Of a stretch of DNA of 64,000 bases, positions 44,867 through 54,820 are shown one piece after another; positions within the stretch are counted from its first letter, which is position 1; each line of letters begins with the position of its first letter. A model generated the notes under the pieces. The model was not told the origin of the DNA. It worked only from the letters and a program-made list of their open reading frames with translations, and ran no database searches. This DNA is from Pseudobacteriovorax antillogorgiicola. Lineage in GTDB: Bacteria; Bdellovibrionota_B; Oligoflexia; Oligoflexales; RGVZ01. Location: positions 248,001-312,000 of the forward strand of contig CAMBEK010000003.1 in NCBI GenBank assembly GCA_945865565.1. Direction: 5' to 3'. Position numbers and translations under genes: made by a program.

Positions 44867-45667
44867 TTATTCGCCCTTGCAGAACTTTGCTATGACTTCA
44901 TAGAGCTCCTTCGGGCGCTCCGCCAAAAGCAAGTGACCGGCACCAGGAAAAATTTTAACAATCGCTCCTCGAATCGCGTCGGCCAATAATTGTGCGGCCG
45001 CAGGCGGAACTATGGCGTCTTCTGACCCATGAATCACGAGAGTTTTAGCGTTGATACCCTCCAGGGTTGGAGTGGCATCGAAGCCCCTCATGGCTGCCAT
45101 TTGTCGCCTTGAATCCTCGAGAAAAGCGCCTTCGCGTGCCGCTTTAGCCATTTGTTTGGCCATAGCCACTACGAGCAAGCGGTTTGCAGAAAGAAATCCA
45201 CTCGAGAAATATCCCGAGATTTTTTGCTCCACCTGCTGTTCGTCATCTGACCAGACGTAGCTTCCATGGTCTTGAATCCAATCGCGGTTGGGGCACGTGG
45301 AAACAAGAACGAGAGACCTCAGGCGACTTCCATGATGCCCGGCAATCCACTGAGCGATCATTCCACCCATTGAAATTCCAAGAAGATGACTTTGACCGAT
45401 ACCAAGGTGGTCCCATATCGAAATCACATCTGCCGCCATGTCATCAAGATCAAAATCTGATTCTACGATGCTGCGCCCCGCACCACGATTATCGAGTGTC
45501 AGGACCCTGAATCCGTTTTCCACCAAATGCCTGGCCATCATCTTGAAATCAGAAGATGTCCTCATGTGGCCGTTGATCAGGGTAATCACGGGGACGTCTT
45601 CAGACGCACCTGCGGGATCGGTCCATTCGAAATAGATCTTTGCCCCAGGACGATCAAGGAACGGCAT
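44867..45667 (-). CDS. Alpha/beta hydrolase
   Basis: A 266-residue hydrolase-fold protein. Nucleophile S99 in LLGISMGG, acid in HGSEDAIVPPAAA and His in FPGAGHLLLAE make a complete triad; the oxyanion strand is TLINGHM. No signal peptide, so cytoplasmic. The substrate is unknown; esterases and C-C hydrolases share this pattern. The ATG at 45667 lies inside the upstream gene's last codons (14-base overlap), which couples the two. Confidence 0.9.
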   Translation of the reverse strand: MPFLDRPGAKIYFEWTDPAGASEDVPVITLINGHMRTSSDFKMMARHLVENGFRVLTLDNRGAGRSIVESDFDLDDMAADVISIWDHLGIGQSHLLGISMGGMIAQWIAGHHGSRLRSLVLVSTCPNRDWIQDHGSYVWSDDEQQVEQKISGYFSSGFLSANRLLVVAMAKQMAKAAREGAFLEDSRRQMAAMRGFDATPTLEGINAKTLVIHGSEDAIVPPAAAQLLADAIRGAIVKIFPGAGHLLLAERPKELYEVIAKFCKGE

Positions 45668-46676
45668 GACGTAGCTCTTCTTCAGCAAGGGGAATTGATT
45701 CCCCTTTTTTTCTCATCAGCAAGTAGGGAATGATCCCGGTTAAGTTCAAAGCGAGTTGTCCAAGGGCAATCACATTAAAAACATTGGCCCCACCGCTGAG
45801 CCCAATCAAAGAAAAAAGCTTGTCGAATGCCACATGTCCGACACCAAGCCCCCCAGGGGCAATTGGTAAGACCGTTGCAATCATTCCAAATGGCAAGACG
45901 ATGATGAACTCAGGAAAAGGCGGAACCTGACCCGTCAATTGAACGGTTGTATACCAATGATAAGCAATTCCAACCCCCTGTATCACGACCGAAACTCCCC
46001 ATGCGGCAAGAAGCTCCCTTGGGTGCTCACGGTATGACCGCAAGGCCCTGTAAACCTTCAGCACCGCGGCAAACAAGTGATGTAAAAGCCAAGGTTTTTT
46101 GCTCAGGATCCGCTCAAAGGGATCCCGGCCGGACTTGTGCGGAAAAAAAACAACTCCTAGAAACCCAACCATCCCAAGGCCACACAGAAAAACGAGATAG
46201 GCCATGGGTAGTAAAACTGGATTTGTACTCAAGTTCCGTAAAAAAATGATGCTCGCGACTCCGGCTATTGTGAAGAGTCCCATCAACCCAACAACACGAT
46301 CCAAAATGATTGCAATCGCGGCGGCAGTTTTTCTATTACCACTTTGATCCCGGACCACATAGACGGCCTTCACAAGGTCACCGCTCACAGCGCCGGGCAT
46401 TGCAGTATTGAAAAAAAGACCAACGAGTTGCAACTGAAGGGAGCGAAGGTAAGACACACGAACTTTGGCCCCGCGCAGCAGCATGAACCAGCGAAACGAA
46501 CCCAGACCGACCGGAATCAAGAACCAAAAAAGTATAGAAACAACAAGGAACGATCTGTTTTCAAAAAATATGGACAGGGTCGATGTGTTCAATCGCCCAC
46601 TGCGGATCATCCACCAAATCAAGAGGGCAACGAGTCCAAATTTCAGAAACGACTTAAGAAGATTTTTCAAATTCAT
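45654..46676 (-). CDS. Lysylphosphatidylglycerol synthase-type membrane protein (UPF0104/YbhN)
   Basis: A 340-residue polytopic membrane protein with about eight helices. NTAMPGAVSGDLVKAVYV and PIAPGGLGVGHVAFDKLF are the family's conserved loops. Relatives flip or modify lipids (MprF flippase half, YbhN), but this lacks the catalytic synthase domain. It overlaps a hydrolase that may act on a related lipid; that is inference. Confidence 0.85.
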   Translation of the reverse strand: MNLKNLLKSFLKFGLVALLIWWMIRSGRLNTSTLSIFFENRSFLVVSILFWFLIPVGLGSFRWFMLLRGAKVRVSYLRSLQLQLVGLFFNTAMPGAVSGDLVKAVYVVRDQSGNRKTAAAIAIILDRVVGLMGLFTIAGVASIIFLRNLSTNPVLLPMAYLVFLCGLGMVGFLGVVFFPHKSGRDPFERILSKKPWLLHHLFAAVLKVYRALRSYREHPRELLAAWGVSVVIQGVGIAYHWYTTVQLTGQVPPFPEFIIVLPFGMIATVLPIAPGGLGVGHVAFDKLFSLIGLSGGANVFNVIALGQLALNLTGIIPYLLMRKKGESIPLAEEELRHAVP

Positions 46677-46747
46677 TGGACTCTACCCATCCGGGATCTG
46701 TTTAAGTCCGGATGATACTTCCGCATCCCCTCAATGGCGAGTATTTT

Positions 46748-48931
46748 TCAACGTTTACTGCGTTTAACTCCTGCTCCTGAAATGGTTCCGTCGTCTTTTG
46801 CCAAAGCAACTACGGCTGGCCCGAGGGTTAATTTCCCGGCAGCGAGCTGATAATCCTGCGTCTCAATTCCATCGACCTTCACCACGACCGTCTGCAGACG
46901 AATCTGGCTGTCATCGACTCCGGTCTCCGCCGAAACATCAAAGGTTGCGTGCCGCCCGGTGATCGTCTTGTACTCAATATGCAAGGTGGCCTCGTCCCCC
47001 GGGGCACAGCGGAAATGAAGGGTCTTTCCTTCAACGCGCACGTCGCTTGTGCATGCCCCAACGGGATCGGCCACCATACTAAACGTTCCCTCCTCAGGCA
47101 GGGATGCTAATTCCCATATTTGATTCTGATTGGCTTCCCCGTAGTCATAGGTGACACGAACAACCCTGCCAGGCTGCACATCTGCAGAATTAAACTGTAC
47201 CGATGTGCCACGAAACACGATCGTCACGACTTCACCGGTGGCAACGTCTACTGCTGTCACGGCAAGGACTTTGTCTGCCTGGGAGACGGCCACTGGGTAA
47301 ACCGTCGTATAGTCCGAGGCAACACGGTAGGCGACGGCGATGGTTGCTCCCTCTGGCGGTGGACTAACAAACACAACCGTCCCCGTCTGGACATCAAAAC
47401 TCCACCCGCCCGCTGCCATCCCGGCCACTAAAACGGAGACCGTTGCGGGAACCACATCCGCCCGGCCCAGACTGAAATGATCGCGCCAAACCGGCTTTTC
47501 CTTGTAGGTCACCGAAATCGAGGCCTTCTCAGCAGGCTGGGTCACAAACTGTAAAACGCGCGTTGCAGGATTGATTGTCCACGCGGTGGGATCCAACACA
47601 GCGCCATCGATGGTCACGGCAATAGTCCCGTCGTCTGGCACTTTCGTCAGCGTTACCGAGTCAAACTTGGGCACACCACCGGACGAATAAGTAACGACAA
47701 GCATGGCCTTTCCCTCTGAAGAGGCGGGATCCAAGACCACTTTATTTCCGGTCACGGTATATCCCGACCCCAGAGTCTGACCATCAACGGAAACCTCTAC
47801 GACGCGCATGTCCGGGTTGTCAGAAAGGACAAATTCTTTGACCACAGATTTCCTGACGTTCTGTGAAATCTGCTGCAGGGTATTGGTGTAGTCGTCATCG
47901 CAGATCGATCCGGCATAGCCACCAGACATCGTGATGCCTTCTTGATATTTCCAAGCTTCACCAAGTGCCGTGTTGCAGGTGCGATCATTAGGGATCCAAT
48001 GAATTCCGTATAATTTGCTTTTGTCTGGGGTGCGGATCTGGCGCAGAAAGTCGCTCATCTCAGTGGCATTCTTCCCGTAATCACGCGCACAGGAATTGCT
48101 GCCGTTGTTACTACCGCAGTTATCCTCGTCGCTAACGATAAGGACCGCTACAGTTGAGCCTTCACGAATCCAAGGATTGTAGCGACCGTTGCACTCCCCC
48201 TTGAGCGCACGGATTGCCATCGGATATCCCTTCTCGATGACGTTATTGTTCATTCCTACATTGGCCGCCTGCAAAAATGCCGTTGTGCGATCAGAGTCGT
48301 TGCGCTTGATGACGCGACCAAGGCGCAGGCAAGGACTAGACATATTGATCACACCGATCTGCCAGTTGGTGTCATCAACGGCACTGGTCAATGCATCAAG
48401 TTTCTGGGCAAGATTTTGTTGCTCTTCTTCCATCGAGGTTGAGTTGTCTACCACCACAAGAATATCGAGTAGGCCAGCCCGGCTCACAGGAAAGGTCTCC
48501 GTACGAACGACACCGTCGTGACCCTGGCGAAATGCATTTGACACGTTGTTACGAACGACCTGGCGAAATTCTGTGCGAGACTCAGCCCGTACCTTCATTG
48601 AAACATTTTCGTCAATTGTCCCAAACGCCGGACGGATCTCTGCTGACACATTCTGGCGATCGACAATTTGCAGGGTTTCTGTGAAGGCAAGTGGTTCCCA
48701 GGAGCCGCCAGCAAGATCATCAATCTGCGACTGGGTCTGGCCCCCGAAGTCCTCCGCCTGACCCGGCAACGCGTCCGCTGTGGCATCAGCCCCGTTTGCG
48801 GCAAGGCGATTTCCATTTGCAAATTTTGCTTCATTTGAACATCCACTGGCCCAGGCGAAAACCGCGATCGCCAACAGGCTTACGGATTGACCAGGACGAA
48901 GGGACGTACCAAAACGCTGTTTAAAATTCAT
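46748..48931 (-). CDS. VWA-domain lipoprotein with beta-rich repeats
   Basis: A 727-residue surface or periplasmic protein with signal and lipobox FAWASGC (Cys31). A von Willebrand A domain starts near 155 with a metal site VVVDNSTSM (D162, S164, S166), and has paired cysteines (SSPCLRLG, GECNGRY, DEDNCGSN). From about residue 380 come five or six degenerate strand-rich repeats of 45-70 residues, each ending in an I-x-V-x-Y pattern (LVVTYSS, ISVTYKEK, IAVAYRVA, VRVTYDYG, LHIEYKTI). VWA proteins bind ligands or other envelope proteins. It lies 150 bases behind the small lipoprotein on the same strand. Confidence 0.85.
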   Translation of the reverse strand: MNFKQRFGTSLRPGQSVSLLAIAVFAWASGCSNEAKFANGNRLAANGADATADALPGQAEDFGGQTQSQIDDLAGGSWEPLAFTETLQIVDRQNVSAEIRPAFGTIDENVSMKVRAESRTEFRQVVRNNVSNAFRQGHDGVVRTETFPVSRAGLLDILVVVDNSTSMEEEQQNLAQKLDALTSAVDDTNWQIGVINMSSPCLRLGRVIKRNDSDRTTAFLQAANVGMNNNVIEKGYPMAIRALKGECNGRYNPWIREGSTVAVLIVSDEDNCGSNNGSNSCARDYGKNATEMSDFLRQIRTPDKSKLYGIHWIPNDRTCNTALGEAWKYQEGITMSGGYAGSICDDDYTNTLQQISQNVRKSVVKEFVLSDNPDMRVVEVSVDGQTLGSGYTVTGNKVVLDPASSEGKAMLVVTYSSGGVPKFDSVTLTKVPDDGTIAVTIDGAVLDPTAWTINPATRVLQFVTQPAEKASISVTYKEKPVWRDHFSLGRADVVPATVSVLVAGMAAGGWSFDVQTGTVVFVSPPPEGATIAVAYRVASDYTTVYPVAVSQADKVLAVTAVDVATGEVVTIVFRGTSVQFNSADVQPGRVVRVTYDYGEANQNQIWELASLPEEGTFSMVADPVGACTSDVRVEGKTLHFRCAPGDEATLHIEYKTITGRHATFDVSAETGVDDSQIRLQTVVVKVDGIETQDYQLAAGKLTLGPAVVALAKDDGTISGAGVKRSKR

Positions 48932-49081
48932 GGCTCTTGTTCCTCTATTACGGCGGCGGAACTGTAGGCCCCTGCCTGAAGCAGCCGCTGCGTGAGAGTC
49001 GTCGGTGGAGCCGTGGTGAGGCTTTAAGAAAAATTAACGTGATGGATTTAAAGTCAGTAAAAACGGACATTTATAATTATT

Positions 49082-49717
49082 TTAAGGATGCCCCGCGAGG
49101 ACCGCAAAATCCGCCTCCATCGCATCACGGGCCGGACCGTTGGTATTTGAGAAAAATCCGTAACCGGATTTGTGCACCACAAACCATGGCACCGCCTTGG
49201 GCTCAACTTTTGAAGCAAGGGTCCCCAGCAACGCGCCCTGGGGATCCGACGCGTACAGCAGGGGCAGCCCCACTTCTGGCGTATTGCGTTGGATTTCCAC
49301 CGCACATGGTGCGCAACTTTCCTGACCGGCGGGGGGGCGGATCCGGAAGAATGCAATTTCAATATTTTCAGCTGCCATCAAGGCACAGACCGAAAGACTT
49401 TTTTCACGGTATGTGACACGCCACTCTGCGGCGGGGAGTTTTGCCAAGCGATTGACCATCGAAAGGCCGCGGGCCCTCGCGATAAATACTTCGACATCCG
49501 GACTATTGCCACACGGGGCGTTGATGAGGGTGACCCGGGGATCACCTCCAAGGGTTTGAGGTCTACCCGACTGGGGGAGACCCTGACTCACCGTGGCGTC
49601 ACCCTGATCCATGGCGTCACGGCTGCCTTTTTGAGCAATCCGACAGGCGCCGACCCAAAGAAGAATGGCACTTCCGAAAAGGATCCCTGTGAGATTATTT
49701 TTAGTTAATAAATCCAA
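49082..49717 (-). CDS. Small predicted lipoprotein, unknown function
   Basis: A 211-residue protein with a signal sequence and lipobox ILLWVGAC (Cys25). The mature part has cysteines in NAPCGNS, SVCALM and ESCAPCAVE, the last a CxxC. No known domain was recognised. The TTG start is the only reasonable one. The VWA lipoprotein gene follows on the same strand. Confidence 0.62.
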   Translation of the reverse strand: MDLLTKNNLTGILFGSAILLWVGACRIAQKGSRDAMDQGDATVSQGLPQSGRPQTLGGDPRVTLINAPCGNSPDVEVFIARARGLSMVNRLAKLPAAEWRVTYREKSLSVCALMAAENIEIAFFRIRPPAGQESCAPCAVEIQRNTPEVGLPLLYASDPQGALLGTLASKVEPKAVPWFVVHKSGYGFFSNTNGPARDAMEADFAVLAGHP

Positions 49718-49913
49718 TATGTTAATCGCTATTTTGTTTGATGTTCTGCCGGGGCCTGTCGCAATTTTTAAAATAAACCAAAAGCACCAAGTTCATCGGC
49801 TCGAAAGGTGCAACGCTTGAGGGTTGCAGACCCAATGCCTCGGCTTGCCATTTTGAAGCCACAGGCATAAAACCAAACCTTCCGGAATCAATCAGAGAAA
49901 AGGGCTTTTCTTC

Positions 49914-51677
49914 ATGATGACCAACACAAAAAACAGGGAACTCCAGGCTTGGGTTGACCAGGTCGTAAAGCTGACCAAACCGGACAAGGTCCATTGGTGC
50001 GACGGCAGCCAAAGTGAATTTGAAACTTTGGTCCAAGAAATGCTCGCTGCGGGCACCTTGGTTGAACTGAATGAAAAGTCACATCCACGATGTTACCTGC
50101 ATCGCTCAAACCCGACCGATGTTGCGCGCACCGAGCACCTGACGTTTATTTGTACCAAGAATCAAGAAGACGTCGGGCCGAACAACAACTGGATGGCGAT
50201 TGAAGATGGGCACAAAAAGGTCGACGCCCTGTTCGAAGGCTGTATGCGTGGGCGCACCATGTACGTTGTGCCTTACTGCATGGGCCCAATAGATTCTCCA
50301 CTCTCACGCTGCGGCGTCGAGATCACTGACAGCGCATACGTTGTCGCCAACATGCGCATTATGACCCGCATGGGTCGTCAGGCACTTGACCGGATTGAGA
50401 AAGATGGCAGCTTTGTTCGCGGCCTGCACTCTACCGGCGACTTGAGTCCAGATCGCCGCTTCATCATGCATTTTCCAGAAGACCTGATGATCAAAAGCAT
50501 TGGCTCTGGTTACGGTGGCAACGCGCTTCTTGGGAAAAAATGCCATGCCTTGCGCCTTGGCAGCTGGCAGGCCCGCAAGGAAGGCTGGCTCGCCGAGCAC
50601 ATGCTGATCGTTGGCGTTGAAAACCCTCAAGGTGAAGTTCACTACATCGCCGCTGCATTTCCTTCCGCCTGTGGAAAAACAAATCTCGCGATGATGATCC
50701 CGCCAGAATCACACAAGGGGTGGAAAATCTGGACGGTTGGTGACGACATCGCCTGGATTCATCCTGGCGAAGATGGCCGACTCTATGCGATCAATCCAGA
50801 AGCAGGTTTTTTTGGAGTGGCACCAGGAACAGGAAAGAACACCAATCCAAACGCCCTTGCCATGCTCAATCACGATACAATTTTCACCAACGTTGCCGTG
50901 ACGAAAGACGGAACGCCATGGTGGGAAGGACTCAGCAAGCCTGCACCGGAAGGAATGACGGACTGGCAGGGCAAGCCGTACCATGCGGGAAGCGGACCTG
51001 CCGCCCATCCGAACTCACGCTTCACCGTCAGTGCCAAGCAATGCGCGAGCTATACAACCAAAGCCGAAGAGCCCAAAGGGGTTCCGCTGACAGCGATTGT
51101 TTTCGGTGGCCGCCGCCGTGAATTGGCTCCACTTGTCTTTCAATCCCTCGACTGGAAACACGGCGTATTTGCTGGGGCATCGGTGGCTTCTGAAACGACA
51201 GCTGCCGCAACGGGCAAGGTCGGAGTCGTCCGCCGCGACCCCATGGCCATGCAGCCATTTTGCGGTTATAACTTTGCTGACTACTGGAGCCACTGGCTCA
51301 GTTTTGGCGACAAATACAAAAACCTTCCCAAAATTTTTCACGTCAACTGGTTCCGCCAAGACAAAGACGGAGCGTTCCTGTGGCCAGGATTTGGCGACAA
51401 CTTGCGCGTGATCCGCTGGGTCATTGACCGGTGCAAAGACAATGACAAGAATAATGCGACGCGCACGGCTATCGGTTATTTACCAACAGAAGATGCCATC
51501 GACACCAAAGGTTTATCCTTGGCAACTGGGGCCATGCACGAGCTTCTCCACGTCGACAAGGATGCGTGGAAGCATGAAGTTGGCGCGATCCGCGATTACT
51601 TTGCGCACTACGGTTCGCACATGCCAAAAGAATTGATTGGCGAACTCGACAGGATCGAAAAAGAACTTCAAGGCTAG
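49914..51677 (+). CDS. pckG: Phosphoenolpyruvate carboxykinase (GTP)
   Basis: Converts oxaloacetate and GTP to PEP, the first step of gluconeogenesis, so the cell can grow on amino or organic acids. 587 residues; the PEP/oxaloacetate site has GSGYGGNALLGKKCHALR, the mobile Cys loop is FPSACGKTN (P-loop and reactive Cys), followed by TVGDDIAWIHPGEDG and NPEAGFFGVAPGTG. A hairpin spans the stop codon. It converges on the FAD-oxidase gene. Confidence 0.97.
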   Translation: MMTNTKNRELQAWVDQVVKLTKPDKVHWCDGSQSEFETLVQEMLAAGTLVELNEKSHPRCYLHRSNPTDVARTEHLTFICTKNQEDVGPNNNWMAIEDGHKKVDALFEGCMRGRTMYVVPYCMGPIDSPLSRCGVEITDSAYVVANMRIMTRMGRQALDRIEKDGSFVRGLHSTGDLSPDRRFIMHFPEDLMIKSIGSGYGGNALLGKKCHALRLGSWQARKEGWLAEHMLIVGVENPQGEVHYIAAAFPSACGKTNLAMMIPPESHKGWKIWTVGDDIAWIHPGEDGRLYAINPEAGFFGVAPGTGKNTNPNALAMLNHDTIFTNVAVTKDGTPWWEGLSKPAPEGMTDWQGKPYHAGSGPAAHPNSRFTVSAKQCASYTTKAEEPKGVPLTAIVFGGRRRELAPLVFQSLDWKHGVFAGASVASETTAAATGKVGVVRRDPMAMQPFCGYNFADYWSHWLSFGDKYKNLPKIFHVNWFRQDKDGAFLWPGFGDNLRVIRWVIDRCKDNDKNNATRTAIGYLPTEDAIDTKGLSLATGAMHELLHVDKDAWKHEVGAIRDYFAHYGSHMPKELIGELDRIEKELQG

Positions 51678-51697
51678 CGCAAACTGCGTTTAGCCTT
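51670..51697. terminator. Hairpin across the pckG stop codon
   Basis: AAGGCTAGCGC-AAACT-GCGTTTAGCCTT forms an 11-pair stem with one bulged T and a G-T pair, with loop AAACT. It lies between convergent genes. No long T run follows on either side, so it may need Rho or act bidirectionally. Confidence 0.5.
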
Positions 51698-51718
51698 TGG
51701 CCTCAATCAAAGTCCTGT

Positions 51719-53125
51719 TTAATCGAAGATCTTGCCGGGGTTCATGATCCCGGCAGGATCGACGATTTTCTTTAGGCCTCGCATCAGATTGATCTCGGCT
51801 TCGGACCTCGAAAATTTCAGATCTTTTTTCTTCAACAGTCCAATCCCGTGCTCGGCACTGATGCTGCCCTTGTATTTTGGCAGCAGGGAAAAAATACGCT
51901 CTTCGACCTTTCGCGCCGCCTCTTGAAATTGTTTTTTATCACCAGATTTCGGGCCCACATAATTGATGTGCAGGTTGCCATCACCAATGTGTCCAAACAA
52001 AACAACCTCGATATCTTTTGGCGCCTTTGCCACTTCATCCACCAGTTCGCGGATAAAGGGATCCAACATATCAACCGGCAAAGAGATGTCATTTTTTCGA
52101 ACGTGACCGTGGGCGCTGAGCGACTCCGTGATGTTTTCGCGAAGGCTCCACAGCTCTTTGAATTGAGCTGAATTTTGCGCAATTACGGCATCAATGCAGA
52201 CGTCATTTTCATACAGTTTCTCAAGAAGGGGCTCCATGACACTCGCTCCGCCAACGGCATCCTCCACTTCCAGAATGACGTAAAACGGCGCACGTTGCTG
52301 AAACGGTGTCCTGGCTCCCTGCGCGTGCTGCAATACGATTCCATGGGCGACGTCCGTAAAAAACTCAAATGCAGTAATGGTGGCACCTTCCATGCTGGCA
52401 ATGGTGAGGATCTTGGTGATGTCAGAAAAGTTTCGGACGGCAATACAGGCCAGCTGAACATTTCTTGGCTTCGCCATCAGGCGCAGGGTGGCACGGGTGA
52501 CGATTCCAAGCGTACCCTCAGATCCAATAAACAGGTGCTTCAAGTCATAACCGGTGTTGTTTTTACGCAGACGCGAATTCATGTCCAGAATGCTGCCATC
52601 GGGCAATACCACTTCAATGCCGAGAACCTGTTCTCGCATGCCGCCGTAACGAATTAATTTCAGACCCCCGGCGTTGGTCGCAATGTTGCCGCCGATGTGT
52701 GAACTACCTTTTGCCGCCAAATCGAGCGCAAAAAATAGTCCTGCTGCCGACGCTGCCTCCTGAACCGCCTGGGTTGTGGCCCCTGCCTCACATTGAATGG
52801 TAAGTCCCACGCGGTCCACGGGATCAATCCTGGTCATCCTTTTCAGGGAGATGACGATCTCCTTGTTTCCCGCAACGGCACCACCTGCAAGGCCAGTCCG
52901 GCCTCCGCTTGGAACGATGCCTAATCCATGCTCCTTGCAGAATTTAACCACGTCAGCCACTTCCCCAGTTGATGCTGGAAAAACAGCCGCCAGCGGATCA
53001 ACGAAAAATATTTTCGTCCAATCGCAACCAAGAACCTGCAGTTCGGCGGGATCAGTCACGACGTGACGCTCGCCAACGATCTTGCGCAATGCAGTCATGA
53101 TTTCTGACGTTTCATGATTGGTCAT
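51719..53125 (-). CDS. FAD-linked oxidase, GlcD/D-lactate dehydrogenase family
   Basis: A 468-residue flavoenzyme oxidising 2-hydroxy acids such as glycolate or D-lactate. FAD-binding VAO fold: PSGGRTGLAGGAV, SSHIGGNIATNAGGLKLIRY, GSEGTLGIVT, and the C-terminal GHIGDGNLHINY and SAEHGIGLLKK. The product could feed pyruvate to nearby pckG. The ATG at 53125 is chosen over the one at 53131 because GGAG sits six bases before it. The substrate is not decidable here. Confidence 0.9.
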   Translation of the reverse strand: MTNHETSEIMTALRKIVGERHVVTDPAELQVLGCDWTKIFFVDPLAAVFPASTGEVADVVKFCKEHGLGIVPSGGRTGLAGGAVAGNKEIVISLKRMTRIDPVDRVGLTIQCEAGATTQAVQEAASAAGLFFALDLAAKGSSHIGGNIATNAGGLKLIRYGGMREQVLGIEVVLPDGSILDMNSRLRKNNTGYDLKHLFIGSEGTLGIVTRATLRLMAKPRNVQLACIAVRNFSDITKILTIASMEGATITAFEFFTDVAHGIVLQHAQGARTPFQQRAPFYVILEVEDAVGGASVMEPLLEKLYENDVCIDAVIAQNSAQFKELWSLRENITESLSAHGHVRKNDISLPVDMLDPFIRELVDEVAKAPKDIEVVLFGHIGDGNLHINYVGPKSGDKKQFQEAARKVEERIFSLLPKYKGSISAEHGIGLLKKKDLKFSRSEAEINLMRGLKKIVDPAGIMNPGKIFD

Positions 53126-53348
53126 ATTCATCTCCTGAAATCCCTTGCAGAAATAATTGCCGCTACTTGACGAAGTATAAAGTCTCGGCAAAAAGCACTG
53201 TGCTTTTGGCGTGTTGAGCATTTTTACTCAACCATTGTTACCCAAGTCCGACCAATCCTCAACTTGCCGGGCGCCGCCGTGACTTCGGTTTATGGGCGGT
53301 GGAGTCGGCAAAAGCGCATGGGATCTAACTTTTAGAGGAGATTAAAGT
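53126..53348. promoter_or_regulatory. Divergent region with two inverted repeats
   Basis: This 223-base space lies between the leftward oxidase and rightward metzincin lipoprotein. It holds AAAAGCA-CTG-TGCTTTT (53191-53207) and GTTGAG-N8-CTCAAC (53213-53232) in tandem. Either could be an operator, for example for a 2-hydroxy-acid responsive regulator of the oxidase. The oxidase frame is open into this region, but the repeats argue against its being coding. Confidence 0.45.
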
Positions 53349-54800
53349 ATGAGAACTTCACGTTTATTTCCAGCTGGAGCGGCCGGTTTAACGCTGCTAC
53401 TGGCGGCCTGTGGGGTCAACCCAGGGGACTTCAAGGGGCGCGACAGCGAAGGCTGCCACGACAAGGTCATCCCGCCAAAGGGATACTACGATGCGTTGAT
53501 GGCCGAGAAGGTCAACAAGCTTGGGCTGGCGGCGGCGTCCGCGCCAAAAACGCTCTACATCAATTTTGATGGCGGAATGATTGAAAAGGGATTCAAGCGG
53601 GGACAAAGCTTCATCGCTTGCTCTGCCCTCTCCAACCTTCCCGAATCCGGCCTGTCTCCGGCAGACCGCGATGAGATCGTCTCACGCGTCTCCATTCACT
53701 TTGAGACCGCTGGTGTTGAATTGTCTGTAACGGCAACAGCGCCCGTTTCTGGTGACTACACGACCATGTACGTCGGTGGTTCCTACGGTTCCCTTGGCTG
53801 CACCGATACCCAATCAACCCTTGGAATCGCCCCCTTTGATGACGGCAACCAAAACTTGAACGACATTGGTTTTGCATTCACAAAGTATGAAACCAATATT
53901 GGAGTCATCGCAGACACTGTGGCTCATGAGGCCGGCCATACCTTCGGTTTGGATCACACGGTCAACGTCAAGGACCTGATGCATCCGTCTGCGCAAGGCA
54001 ATGACCTTGAGTTTGCCATCAGCCAAGTGGTCAATGGCACAGACATGCAAGACGGTCCTGCGATGCTCCGCCGAAACGTCGGGACAAAGCCTGGCTTTGC
54101 AGATCCATCCGGCTCCAACAACGCAACGGTTCCCGGTAGTGTGAACAACGGATCCAGCTCGGGCAGCGGATCAATTTCCGGCGGGGGTCTCTTTAGTGGA
54201 ATATCGACCCTTGGCGGACTTCTTGGTCAAATCCAGCCAAATCAGGTCATGAACATCATGACTCTGCTTCCTGGGTTTGCGTCGATGATCCCTGGGATGA
54301 GCAACGGCACTACCACTGCTTTTCCGGGCGGCAATTACATGGCAGTCCTTGGGGCACTTCCTGGTATCGACAAGATCAATTCCATGGTGAGCATGGCAGC
54401 GCCGGGATTTGCCGGGGCCGCTGGTGTTGCCGGATTTAATCCAGCAAGCATCGCCTCGATGGCGGCCCTTGCCGCGTTCGGCGGCTATGCCAGCATCCCG
54501 GCGGCAATGACGGGGGCTCAAAGCTCTCTGGCACCATTGATGGCGATGATCATGCAGATGTTGGGTATGAATCTGTCGGGCCAGGGCGCTCTTCCAGACC
54601 CATCCCAGATTGCCACCCAATTGCCGTCGTACGTGAATGCTTACAACCTTGGTTCGATCACTACGGCACCAGCCTTGTTAAACGCCATGGGACAGCAATC
54701 TTCGTTCATCACAACGAATTATACCGGCGCCAACCAAGCAGCCCTCCTGTCCGGCCTCAAGGTCGCGTCAGCCCAGGCTTACGTTCTTATGAATCAATAG
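53349..54800 (+). CDS. Metzincin-type metalloprotease lipoprotein
   Basis: A 483-residue exported protein with lipobox LLLAAC (Cys21). The zinc motif HEAGHTFGLDH has H193, E194, H197 and H203, and the Met-turn is DLMHPS (M211), as in metzincins. Residues about 240-483 form a Gly/Ala/Met-rich low-complexity tail (GGLLGQIQ, SMAALAAFGGY). It likely cuts proteins at or beyond the outer membrane. An AGAGGAG site precedes the ATG. It faces three lipoproteins across a strong hairpin. Confidence 0.88.
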   Translation: MRTSRLFPAGAAGLTLLLAACGVNPGDFKGRDSEGCHDKVIPPKGYYDALMAEKVNKLGLAAASAPKTLYINFDGGMIEKGFKRGQSFIACSALSNLPESGLSPADRDEIVSRVSIHFETAGVELSVTATAPVSGDYTTMYVGGSYGSLGCTDTQSTLGIAPFDDGNQNLNDIGFAFTKYETNIGVIADTVAHEAGHTFGLDHTVNVKDLMHPSAQGNDLEFAISQVVNGTDMQDGPAMLRRNVGTKPGFADPSGSNNATVPGSVNNGSSSGSGSISGGGLFSGISTLGGLLGQIQPNQVMNIMTLLPGFASMIPGMSNGTTTAFPGGNYMAVLGALPGIDKINSMVSMAAPGFAGAAGVAGFNPASIASMAALAAFGGYASIPAAMTGAQSSLAPLMAMIMQMLGMNLSGQGALPDPSQIATQLPSYVNAYNLGSITTAPALLNAMGQQSSFITTNYTGANQAALLSGLKVASAQAYVLMNQ

Positions 54801-54820
54801 AGGAAACTGAAAATGGTTCA

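Noticed and set aside
48937-49708. Plus-strand ORFs opposite the small lipoprotein
   Set aside because: The minus-strand reading has a signal peptide and lipobox; the plus readings have no features.
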